Assembly: GCA_900175165.2 (NCBI GenBank)
Contig: FWWN02000705.1
Span: 2,313-44,553, forward strand
DNA length: 42,241 nt
From: Rhizomucor pusillus
Taxonomy: Eukaryota; Mucoromycota; Mucoromycetes; Mucorales; Lichtheimiaceae
Reading direction: 5' to 3'
The notes beneath the pieces are model-generated. The model saw only the letters and a program-made list of their open reading frames with translations. It made no database searches and was not told where the DNA came from. Position 1 is the first letter of the stretch, and every line of letters starts with the position of its first letter. Shown piece by piece: positions 1 through 10,449 of the stretch. Both the position numbers and the translations under genes were made by a program.

Positions 1-1336
1 GACAGCCTTCATGATAATATACCGCATAGCGATCGTGAATGGAACTGGTATTGTTAGGAATCCATTAAACATCGAAAAAGAGGGCTTCACAGATTCTTTG
101 TCATAGACGATTTGACAGGAGGAATTTATAATAGTTTAGAAATAAATAACGCTAGAAAACCTCTAACTCACAACAGTATTAAACTATACCCGCTACAGGT
201 TCCTTAAGCTGCTTACCTGCATTAAGCAAACCTTTGCTGCAATTTCAGTCAGCAGCTCGCTCGCGTCAAACATCCCTGCGAGTTAGCCTACGTCTAAAAA
301 GAGAATATTAACTTGTTACCAGGCACAGAGGCGGGAAGGGTAGCCCGGGTGCTGTATGACTACGTCGACAAAGGCTTCCCGTTCAGCATGTAGAAACTGT
401 TTTTGCAAATATTGAATGAGAAAGATAAGACTTCATGGTGCCTGCCAGAAAGAGTTAAGTTATAATGATTGTTTCCAGTGACCATCAAAAAATACATATA
501 TACTCGCCGTGGAGAACCTGAAGAATTAGCGCACTAAATGGATGAAGGAGCACAGAAAGAAAATATGAATGCCAATCTATCTATCACTTCTCTTCTCGTG
601 ATATCATATGTATGAAATCATCATTTGTCATGCGTCCTATCGTCAATGAATAACAGCTGTATACTTTGCTTGGGTCTCTTCTTTTGCAAGGAGATACCGA
701 TGCATAATACAACAGTTAAGTATGGTGGTCTCCGTAATGCAATAAGGTTGTTTGGTTGAATTTGGTCGAATACGGTAATTATGAAAACGTAAACATTTGC
801 ATACATAATTCTTATCGCTGTAGTCAGATGGTACGGGCTTTTCTAGACTTTTCAGGATTTTAAAACATGGTTGTTACTTTTGTATTGTTATTTTAATATC
901 ATTGTGATTGAAAAGTTGTCACGTGTTTCTTTCATAAAGGTATTAGGATACCATGCAGTCAGCAATGCTGTCACCAAAATGTCCCAAATGTGAATAAATA
1001 GTTCCATCTACTGGAGTACGATGAAGCAAAAGATCCCTTTTGCATTGCCGATCTAACCATTTTCTTGTGATGCTTTGTTATAAAATAGATTGATAAATGT
1101 GCAAATCCACATTGTGGATTAATGCGCCAACAATTTTGTGAAATCAATGACCCTACAAAAATCATTTACGTTCGTCCACAAAGTTGGCCAGGGCTCATCT
1201 GTCAGAGATGGTCAGCCAATGGCGGTCGAAAGCGAAAACGGTTCATCCAAAATACCGCGTCCATAGCCTTTTGAAAACTGTTACATTTTTATACATTAAA
1301 TATATTTACAAGTAGCTTAGACATGTTTTCTTTAAC
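1..1336. other. No gene recognised; 3' flank of pyruvate kinase at its right end
   Basis: I see no reading frame with protein-like composition, no splice-linked exon series and no RNA gene here. The longest open stretches are about 60 codons and look random. The sequence is AT-rich compared with the genes. The last roughly 150 bases are the downstream flank of the leftward pyruvate kinase gene. Confidence 0.5.
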
Positions 1337-2996
1337 CTAGGGAGCCAGGAGTATTCTCAGCGTGTTTGAGTTACCGAGTCCTCCTTTCCAGCCCTGTACA
1401 ACTACAACAGCTTCGTTCGAATGCACGAGACCCGAGTCCTTGGCCCGCAGAATTCCCCATTTGATACGCGCTTCTACGTCATCCTGCCATCTTTCGAGAG
1501 GATCCTCGCGGTAGATAAAAGGGAAAACGCCGCGGTGCAGATGTGATTGGCGTGCGGTCTCTTCGTTGCGTGTAATGACAACGATAGGTTGCGATGGCCG
1601 GTACTTGGATGCCAGCCGAGCAGTTTCACCGCTTTTTGAAAGAACTAGGATAGCTCCGGCGTTTTCCTCTGCAGCTGCAGATACAGCAGCGCATGCTATG
1701 GTCTCTGTGGTCTCTGTAGGCCATGGAGTGAGCGAGCGAAGCTCGTTGAAGAGAGGTGGGTAGCAAATGACAGATTCGGCTAGTTCGCAAGTAGCAGCCA
1801 TAGTTTGCACGGTTTCTACGGGGTAAGAGCCTTTGGCGGTTTCTCCTGAGAGCATAACAAGATCAGCGCCGTCGAGAACGGCGTTCGCAACGTCGGATAC
1901 TTCAGCGCGCGTCGGTCGTGGATTGTATGTCATTGAATCGAGCATTTGTGTAGCGCATGCAACCGGCTTTCCCACAAGGTTGCACTTTGCAATCATCATC
2001 TTCTGTGCGACAAAGACACGTTCGCAGGGGATTTCAATGCCTAGGTCGCCGCGGGCAATCATCACACCATCCGTTTCGGCAAGAATTTCATCAAAATTCT
2101 GGCAGCCTTGGTGGTTCTCGAGCTTGCTAATAATCTTTATATTCTTCCCTTTGGTGCCCAGTACACGACGGACATCCTTGACGTCTGATCCTCGGCGGAT
2201 AAAGGAAGCAAATATCATATCGACACCGTGTTTGACACCAAATTCAAGATCCCTTTTATCCTTTTCAGACAGGGCAGGAAGGTCGATCGGACAGCCTGGC
2301 AGGTTGACACCTTTGCGAGACGAGAGTCTACCGTTGTTCAATGCGCGAACTTTTATGTGATCGTCATGTTTTTCCAGCACTTGAAATGATAGCACGCCAT
2401 CGTCAACATAAATCTTTTTGCCGACATCGATCATTTTTGGAAGATTCTTATAGTCGACGTAGATGACTTTGTCGTCGCAGACATCCTTGTACTGGTCGTC
2501 GATGCTAATGGTCAATTCCATGCCTTTGTTAATGGATACTTCTTTGCCGTCACGCATAACACCGGTACGGATCTCTGGGCCCTTGGTATCCAAGGCAATA
2601 GCCAGCGCCTTGTCTGGACGTTCTATATCGTTCGACGATGGCGTCACAACTCTGTCGCTGTTGACATTGCAGCATCGTTCGCCTTACCTGCCGCTGCTGC
2701 GCGCGCATTCTTCAGCACAGATTCGTGGTACTGTGACGGATGTATTAGCACCAGGAAGTTCATCTTTTCGTGCGTGCGACGCGTGCATCATAGTCACCGT
2801 GTGAAAAATTCATGCGAACAATATTCATGCCAGCATCCATGAGTTCCACAAGCTTATCCTTGTTGTTTGTTGCAGGGCCGATGGTACATATGATAGACGT
2901 CTTGCGCACGTTTCTAGGCTTGATGTCTACGCTCATGTTTGCGATCCATTGCATTGGAAATTGGATCGGTGCCGACAGCGAGTTGTTTTGGAACAT
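1337..2996 (-). CDS. PYK1: Pyruvate kinase
   Basis: Catalyses the last step of glycolysis in the cytosol, phosphoenolpyruvate plus ADP to pyruvate plus ATP. Three exons (2996-2787, 2730-2688, 2649-1337) give about 521 residues, normal for the family. Visible landmarks: N-terminal CTIGPAT and MNFSHG, the [15 protein letters not shown] segment, the active-site lysine region [10 protein letters not shown], the [12 protein letters not shown] loop, and ATQMLDSM...[14 protein letters not shown] followed by LSGETAKG. The start at 2996 is the first ATG in frame. The first intron appears to use a GC donor (see findings): that choice gives GDYDYHES, matching the family's G-x-Y-x-Y-H-x-S. The nearest GT donor (intron 2780-2731) would insert two residues. 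The second intron (2687-2650) is only 38 bases, so that junction is less certain. Identity is secure. Confidence 0.95.
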
Positions 2997-3269
2997 GATT
3001 TGATGCTTCCTTGTTGCTGGTTACGAAAAGAGAAAGAATAAAGAAAGGACGCTATCTGTATTCGATCTTAATAACCCATGGGTTTTTTAGTGTGCATGGG
3101 TCGCAATGCCGGAAATTGATGTATATAGGTCCGAGATCAAATATGACTTCAACTAGTTGCCCCATTTATATCCCAGAAAAAGCTACAGAAGGTTACATAG
3201 TAGCTACTGTCTGTAGGAAGAGTGATAATCCAGAAATGCAACCGAGAAACTTCCATTAAAAACATGGTT

Positions 3270-4200
3270 CATTGTGGTGTTTTTACGCATTCATTGTTTG
3301 TTGCTGAGAGATCATGGTAAACTCCGACGTTACCTAAGCCGATCAAGCGCAGGAAACTGGAGAACACTAGTTCGAACTCGTGACTTCGCGGAGAAGATAA
3401 CTACATTCTGTGAAATGCGTAAAGGACTCAACATTTACATATACGGAACAGTCTCTCGACTCCTACGTGAGGAAGACGAAAGGCAAAGGCGGAAGTGCAT
3501 CGCTGTCACAGTTTATTGAGCAATACTATGAACACGTTATGCAGAAGTTCTCGTCGGAGGATGTCTGGTCCAACAACACATACCTCAACCTTCCCGACGG
3601 TACTATCATACAAAAGAAGCATAGAGTTCCAACCGGTTCAACTTTGATTCTGCTCGTGAACATATTAGCAAACATGGCCGTTCAATGGACATTATAACGC
3701 TATCTAGCAATGGATTTCACTCATGCGAAAGCTCTCGGTGATGATTTCTCTTTTTACATGGAATGCAGATGAAATATGAAAAAGTGATCATTACGAGTGA
3801 CAAGGAAGAGAGAAAACTCATCGGTTATCGTATTAAAGAAGGAAGAATCTTCCGAGAAGATGAGGAACTACTTCTAAGCGTGCTGCAGAGAGTGAATGTC
3901 ATTTTCCCGAGTATTTGCGTTTACATGATCGGAGGTTTTGTAACGCAAATGTAATTACGGATTCTAAACGGTGCCTTTCAGGTTATTATGGCAAGCTAGT
4001 AGAATTGGGAAGACGGATCAAGCATGGTAAGTCGCGCACATAAGTGCTTTAGAGATACCAGTGACATAACTCCTTTTCATAGAATGATCTGGAGGATATT
4101 TGGCAACAGAAAACCAAACATCATTTTCATCCAAGACGGGAGAGCATATTTTGTTGATGTACCAAGGCTGTGGAGGCAGCTACAGAGATGTTAATGAACT
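3270..4200 (+). pseudogene. Endogenous virus remnant: partitivirus-like RNA-dependent RNA polymerase, broken
   Basis: Several short open stretches on the plus strand read as consecutive parts of a dsRNA-virus polymerase. Around 3575-3660 there is LNLPDGTIIQKKHRVPTGST, the segment before and within polymerase motif B (family pattern: LPDG, then G-V-P-S/T-G-S, then N). At 3731-3748 the same frame carries ALGDDF, the motif C Gly-Asp-Asp. From 3763 another frame carries IGYRIKEGRIFREDEELLL, like the Partitiviridae segment after motif C. Breaks: a TAA at 3695-3697 between motifs B and C, a TGA with a frame change near 3760-3772, and a TAA at 3952. Further similar-looking residues continue in other frames to about 4150. 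Upstream, 3274-3420 may hold more of the polymerase, but motif A was not found. It is non-functional as it stands. Family assignment is from motif memory, not a search. Confidence 0.72.
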
Positions 4201-5771
4201 GATGGTCACTTGGACAAGAGCCCTTCAGAATCGGATTATTTGAAACGGTTATGGATCATTCAGGACTGTGTGTTCGACAACTTCCTAATCGATGCAATAA
4301 TGTTCGTCGTTGCTGTTTTGGAAAGTACAAGCACCTAACATTTCTGACTGAACAATAATAGCGGCGAAGTCATCTCCAAAGCCAGTTCCGAGTGTGCGAT
4401 CGCCTCCAGCGCTGCCATGAATCGGAAATTAACACCTTCCTGACCATTTAAAATGTCCATTGGCGGCTAGCAAAATTTCTGCTCTGTACACCAAAAAAAA
4501 AAGAATCGACATCCCTTTTAGAGGAAATGGTTACGATCCGTTGCGCAGTAATCATACTGACGGGGAAAAGCGTTGAACGAAACCAGTATCAAGCTACCGA
4601 AAACATTAAAAGACATGCTACGCATATGCCCCCACTAGCATCAGGCATTTGAAAACCGCTGGTGTAATTTTGAGCAGTATAGTTTTTCTGTTGTCTTTGT
4701 TCTTTTAGACTGATTGTTTGCATATAGGCAACAAAATGAACATAGAGATCATGGATTGCCTTGTCGGCCAGATTCCTAAACTTCAATCCTTTCCTTACTA
4801 ATATGCAATTGTAGCATAAGTACATATCATCATGTGTTTCATTGTACATAGACTAACATTATATGCATTAAAAGCGAACGCAGTGCCTGTATGTTCATTT
4901 ATAATCAAAATGCTGCATTTGGCTTTCGACTTACAAAAAAAGGCTAGAAACTGATAGATGTCTAGACTTTCTACCGTCGAATTGACAATGCAGCTCCGTA
5001 CTTTGCAGCAGTTCGAAAAGCTTTAAGCAGAATATGCTGCCGATTGAAATAGCATTATTGTTACTATGGCTACCAAATGTTCTGTAGCATCTACCATTAT
5101 TTCCACAAAGAATTCCCGTCGATGATGTAAAGAGAGGCGATTTTAGTGCTTAGTTACGTCCAATCGAGCTTGAACAGCTTAGGAATTGACTGTCATTACA
5201 AGATTGCCAGAATCGCAAACTCGGGATCAGAACTGGCTGTCCCCCATCTGCGCGGATCTTTTCAAATCCAGTAATTTTAATGATGATAGAGTTCTAGGTT
5301 ACTTCCAAGAATAGTCTTTGCAGATCTCTCTAGACCATTTGATGATAGCCATGGAAAATGTTGATGTTGCCGTGGGAAAGTAGAAAACTGGCATAGTATG
5401 TAAAAGGGAATACCAAGATCATTGATCTTGATTGAGGGCGTCTAAGCACGAACAGGATTACGTTTAGTATGTGCTTGCAGCTAACGAACCAACAATCAAT
5501 AGTTGTTATCTGGAAGCATATGATTCTTATTTGAGAAAAGTCGGCGACTTGTTTCATTTCGGGTATACGAAATGCTATATGCATCCCGAACTGGGCCTCA
5601 GACGCCTTTGCATTTATAAACGCGCACATGCTATCTGCCTAGTCCGCTGAAGGACTACCGACGTTGCACGAAATTGCACTAGCCATGCGAGTATCCAATG
5701 ATAATCCTTTTCCCGTGCTATTATCCCTCGGCGAGAGGAATTTTCTAACCTTCTTTTTTTCCTCTTCGCAG
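4201..5771. other. Gene-poor stretch; right end is the leader of the methyltransferase gene
   Basis: No convincing gene. Minus-strand open stretches at 4589-4849 and 5330-5629 are 86 and 99 codons but have no recognisable motif. A run of A at about 4490-4502 is the only simple repeat. Bases 5740-5771 form a pyrimidine-rich tract ending in CAG directly before the ATG at 5772, which looks like the 3' end of an intron in the 5' untranslated region. Confidence 0.4.
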
Positions 5772-7477
5772 ATGGGCGTCAACCTCAGCAAAGACAGTGA
5801 CAGTGCTGATGGGAACATACGTGGCAGGAAAACAGTTGTGCCTAGACGCAGATCTCACTCCATATCAATCGCCGCGCAGCAGCGACGACGGCAACAGCAG
5901 CAGCCGCCGGATTCGAGCCGTCCTCGCTCTAAAATAACGAATTTCAAAGACAAGTCGACACGTACAGTTGCACCTGTTAGTCACCAAATTTTGGTCACTG
6001 ACAATGCTTCGCCTGTTTCAATGCTGTCTACGGCCGTTGCTGTTCCGCGGCATAGGCAGAGGAGCTTTCATCTGGATACGAGCGATGCTAACAGCAACCT
6101 GTCGAGCAACCTGTCGAGGACCAGCGAAGATGAAATTTACGGCACGCCATCCAGTTCGACGAATTCAACGCCGACGTCTCCTCACGCTTGGATAGAAAAG
6201 GCATTGGCTTACAACAACAGCTTGAAAGCAAAGGAAACGGAGCCAACGGAAGGAGAAGGAAAAGAACAAGAAGCCTACAAGGCGACTTCTGTTTTTGACT
6301 ATGGGGACGAAAAGGAATACAATAGGTAAGAAATATCTTTGATTGTGTTCCCAGAGATGCCAATCTTTACTCACACGGCCCTTCTTTGTGTCACTAGACA
6401 ATTAAGGATGGTATGAAAAAGACAAAAACGATTATCCGGGTACCTGGTTGCTGTACCTTTACTGAACCCTTTCGTCTATCTTGACGCTTGTATGCGTTAT
6501 AGCATTATGTCTTGAAACGCGTATTCAAAGGCAATCTTATGATAACCATGGACCGGCCTCCGACTAGTATTTTGGATTGCGCATGTGGGGCAGGTAATAC
6601 AAGCTGAACCCGTGAACAGCCGCGCGGAAGCCACGTTTCCCCTTCGCTCACTACGCAGAATTCTTGCAGGCTTTTGGTCACTTGATATGGCACAAACATA
6701 TCCGAACAGCAGAGTCATTGGCATGGATATTCGGCAACCGCAATGGCTGGATGAGATGCAGTTGCGAGATACCGTCAGCACACCATCCAATCTTTCCTTC
6801 AGCTATGGCGATCTCACCAAACTGCCTTTACCTTTTGAAGACAATGCATTCGATCTAGTTTATCAGCGCGATCTTGCTACCGTCCTTCCGTTCAAGTGCT
6901 GGCCTGGCTTGATCAAGGAACTCTATCGTATCTTATGTCCGGGCGGAGTGGTCCAGCTTGTGGAATATGGTAGGGTGGTCACTAGTGCTATTTTTGTGTG
7001 TGTAATATATTATGGTCTAACCATTAATTTTATTCCAGAGCTTTTTTACAAAAAAACAGGCCCTGTACTTTCATTGGTGAATGATTGGATCGTGGCCGCC
7101 TGTGCCTCGACGGGCATTGATCCTTTCTTTACAAGATCAATGAATGACTTTTTATCGAATGCAGGTTTCGAGGACATTCGCGAGCACGTAATAGAAATAC
7201 CGATCGGTGAATGGCCAGAAGACGAAGGTACATTGTCACACAAGAAGCACAGGAAAGCATGGCTGATCAAACACTGATAGAGCAACGGCACCATGGATTT
7301 CTGCAAAAGGAATTGATGAAGCAGGCTTTCAAATCCATGAAGAAATGGTGGACCAGTCAGTTCGGCACTAGTAACGAGCAATACGACCAATTCAGCCTGG
7401 CTGCCCTGGGAGAATTTGATGAGTACCAGATCTCGTACACATGGAAAGTATACACGGCAAAGAAACCATCATTATGA
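5772..7477 (+). CDS. SAM-dependent methyltransferase (UmsA/LaeA-like), predicted N-myristoylated
   Basis: Six exons (5772-6325, 6398-6410, 6503-6593, 6670-6969, 7039-7227, 7281-7477) encode about 447 residues. The first ~185 residues are disordered, rich in Ser, Arg and Gln. The class I methyltransferase fold follows: ILDCACGAGFWSLDMA (SAM-binding motif I), VIGMDIRQPQ (motif II acidic residue), then LPFEDNAFDLVYQRD. The GFLQKE, FKSMKKWW and FDEY segments near the C-terminus fit the fungal family. The protein starts MGVNLSKD, matching the N-myristoylation rule (Gly2, Ser6), so membrane attachment is plausible. The ATG lies directly after a likely untranslated-leader intron, supporting this start. 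The second exon is only 13 bases. The substrate is unknown; relatives include regulators of development and secondary metabolism. Confidence 0.85.
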
Positions 7478-8687
7478 TCAACAGCAAAGATTATCAATCT
7501 AAACTTTATACCTCCAAGAGTGGCTGGCTTCACTCTTCTACAGTATGATCAATTTGCTTTTTCTCCTCTTTGTAAATACTTTGTTCCTAAGCAGAAAAGT
7601 TTTCACAACATCACAGAAATAGATATGTATGCATATGAAAAATGTATGCCGTGGTATGCTTCACACAGAATTGTTGTCAGAAAGGAAAATAAATTAGGAA
7701 TATATTTGTAATGTACTCTTCTCAATTGCAAAAAGCTAAAAGATTACATATGTAGATGAGTTTTCACTGTGCTCGGTGCATGTACAAGGCCGCTACCCCA
7801 ACCAGAAGTAGGCAGCACAGGGTCCTATGACCGTAACCGGATCCACATCCATTGTCTAGCAACAATACCATCCCCTTGTTCCAAGTAGATAGGCTAAATG
7901 GCAGTTCATTGGTCATATTCGACGAAAGCCTAGAACAACAAATAGGAAATGTAAGACTACGTGAACATCCGGCTATTTAGATGGACAACAACCATAATTC
8001 TTTTATCGGTCCGCAAAAGATTCCGCTGATTAGCCCTATACAACAAAAGCTCTCTTGTTTTCCAGATATCAAAGACATGACCGATTCACAACGACTGGTA
8101 AGATTACAATGGCCAATTTATTAGATTGCACTTTTCAATGATGTATTACTCATCATCCATTGATAGCTGCAATTTTTACACTGGACATTTGAGTCATTCC
8201 TCTTTCCAATCGTCCATGTCATTTGAGACAAAATAGGGTGTCCGATATCATCGCAGGTCATCATTCACTGTGTTTCGATCACTTTGAAGTTGGCTCCCAA
8301 ATCGCCCATAAGCATTGCTTTCCATTTTTGGATGATGACGAAAAGAAGGGTTTCAGATTGCCTGCAATGGCACTGGTGACTGTGCAAAATTTTTCTGTGG
8401 ATGTCCACCCACCACTCAAAAAGCTCTTTTCGTCTCCGCTTTCCTTTGCTCGAGATTGTATTGCAGGCAATGTGAGTAGAATCTCGGTTGTACACATACA
8501 TGCGGCAGTACACTAATCTGCAAAACAAAGTCCCAAGCAATAGCTTGTTCTAGATCGACATACTTTTATTTTCTTTATTGATCAATCGCCACTCTTTTAT
8601 CTGATTTAGAGGTACGCTTTATTCAGACTGCGACGAGTATGCAAGCTGCCTTTAACTGACGTTGAAAATCTCTCTGCCCAGTTTGCA
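7478..8687. other. Intergenic; possible unrecognised minus-strand exons
   Basis: No gene can be assembled with confidence. Minus-strand pieces at 8264-8121 (47 codons, containing SNVQCKNCSYQW) and 7916-7764 (50 codons, ending with a hydrophobic stretch LCCLLLVGVAALYM) have protein-like composition. They could be exons of a secreted or membrane protein. I found no consistent splice chain, so no gene is called. Open stretches at 8223-8540 on both strands look like chance. Confidence 0.3.
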
Positions 8688-9974
8688 ATGCAGTTCGTTC
8701 ACAACGGTTACTCCTTCGGCTATGCTCCGAATGCGTCGCAGCAGCAAGCATTGCAGCAGCAACAGTCTGCTCACCCTTCGCAGGCACCCTCGACAACGAC
8801 TGCCCAGGTAGACCAACAGCAGCAGCAACAGCAGCCTCCCCAGACTCAACCGCTGTCCCTGCCGCCCGGTATGCCTGCTTTTGGACAGCCTGTCATGCCT
8901 GCTCCACCAGTGGAACTTAACGCCCAGGGAAAGGTCAAGCGAAAACAAGTCAAGAATGCTTGCGGTAACGTCATTAATTTTTGTTTACTTTTACGGAAAA
9001 ACAAAATTCTGATACAATTGCTTGCAAAACAGTCAACTGCCAAAAGGCATGTAAAAAATGTGATGATGGTAGACCTTGCCAGCGCTGTATCAAGTATGGC
9101 TTGACCGACACCTGTGTCAACTCTGTACGCAAAGAACGCAAGAAGGGCATCAAACGTGGTCCTTACAAGAAGCGGAAGCAAGGTAAGTTGTTTTCCGCAA
9201 AGATCTTTGGCGTCTAATGAACATTTGCAACTAATAGATGGTGTAGCTGACGGTACTCCCGCGCCTACCAGCGGTTCTACTGCCGGCACTGCCGCTACCG
9301 CTTCCTCGCTCCCATCTGCCTTGTATGGTACCTCTGCCCAAGCCACGGCAGGAACCCGTACCAACGGTGTGTTGGCTTATCAACCATTCCACTCTGGAAC
9401 CTATGATCCTTTCCACGCTGCTGCTGTCAGTTACCAGAACTCCGGTCCAATGATGCCTTATGCACACATGGTTCCTGCTATCCAGGGAATGTACCCTGGA
9501 AATGCACCAATGCTGTCCTATCAGGCCGCTATGCACATGCTTTCTCCGCAACACGGTCAAGCAGCTCAGAACTTGTATGGTGGTTATCGGCTCCCAGAGC
9601 AGCAAGATCAGCAGCAGCATGATCGTTCACACGAGGGAAGTCCAGCAGCATCGAACGGCGTAAACGAGCCTGCAACGAAGACTGAGGGCAACACTGCAGA
9701 TTCTGACGACGAAGGCTCCAAGCTTAACATCCTGTCTCAACTCTGTAGTGCCGTGCTGGATCGGACAGATGCACCTGCTGCTATTAAGCAGGAACCAAAC
9801 CAGCAGCAACAATCGCAGCAATCATCGCAACAGCCAGAGCAACAGCAGCAAGTAGAACAGCAGCCGCAGAGCAGTCAGCCCTCTGCCGCCGCAACTCCCG
9901 TCGCTAGCAACGAAGCTGAGCAAACCAGCAACGCACCAAGTAACGAACAATCTCCAGCAGTAAAGGAAGAGTAG
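8688..9974 (+). CDS. Zn2Cys6 fungal transcription factor
   Basis: Three exons (8688-8964, 9033-9182, 9238-9974) encode about 387 residues. A glutamine-rich N-terminus precedes the binuclear zinc cluster at about residues 92-121. Its spacing is C-x2-C-x6-C-x5-C-x2-C-x8-C ([18 protein letters not shown], then QRC and TDTC), with one extra Cys inside the first loop. The basic stretch [17 protein letters not shown] follows directly and is likely both DNA contact and nuclear localisation signal. The first intron splits the codon just after the first zinc-binding cysteine. The remainder is low-complexity Gln/Ser/Pro/Ala, typical of activation regions, with no fungal-specific middle homology region. 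Expected role: nuclear, sequence-specific regulator; target genes unknown. The [20 protein letters not shown] form is seen in several carbon-source regulators, but I do not assign an orthologue. Confidence 0.88.
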
Positions 9975-10449
9975 GTTGAAGAGAAGGATGAGCATTAGGT
10001 TACACAGTAATAACTGACAATTGTTATTCTAGACAAGCCTAAGTGGGCCGTAATTATTCTGATCGAAACAACAACTCCATTTTGCGCCGGGAATTTTATT
10101 ATTCTGGGCATCCTCTTGTATCTATCAATTTCTGGATTCTGCAAACGTTTTATCTAACAAACCCCCTAAGCAGAATATCATAACCTCTTCACTTGTAGCG
10201 TTTTTGCATTTCCCCCCTGTAGCAAAGAACAAGAAAAAATAAGAATTGAAATAGATTGCCTTTTACAACAGCACTCTGTGATCTGTTTTTGCATATTAGG
10301 CGGATTTTGACGAAAACAGAAGCAGGTAAAAAGGAAAAAGGAAAAACAACAATGTCGTCACATGGATCACTTCATGCAGATTTTGCGGACGCACAATATA
10401 AGGTTGGAGCGTCAACTCCTCCTCTCTCATTCTCCCCTTACTTTTACTC
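9975..10449. other. Intergenic between transcription factor and nuclease
   Basis: Downstream flank of the transcription factor and leader of the nuclease gene. An ATG at 10352 opens a short frame that ends at a possible donor (GTTGGA, about 10403) and an AG at 10465. Splicing there does not join the nuclease frame in phase, so I read this as leader sequence. No other feature seen. Confidence 0.4.

Noticed and set aside
1566..2360. Plus-strand frames over pyruvate kinase
   Set aside because: They are antisense to highly conserved coding sequence and have no motif.
3360..3385. tRNA T-arm-like TTCGAAC
   Set aside because: No acceptor stem or anticodon arm can be formed around it.
7211..7280. 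Frameshift in the methyltransferase near 7228-7280
   Set aside because: A normal 53-base intron (7228-7280) restores the frame and the family's C-terminal sequence, so no lesion is needed.
10352..10449. ATG at 10352 as start of the nuclease
   Set aside because: The possible intron after it (about 10403-10466) cannot join the nuclease frame in phase; the ATG at 10450 does so without an intron.
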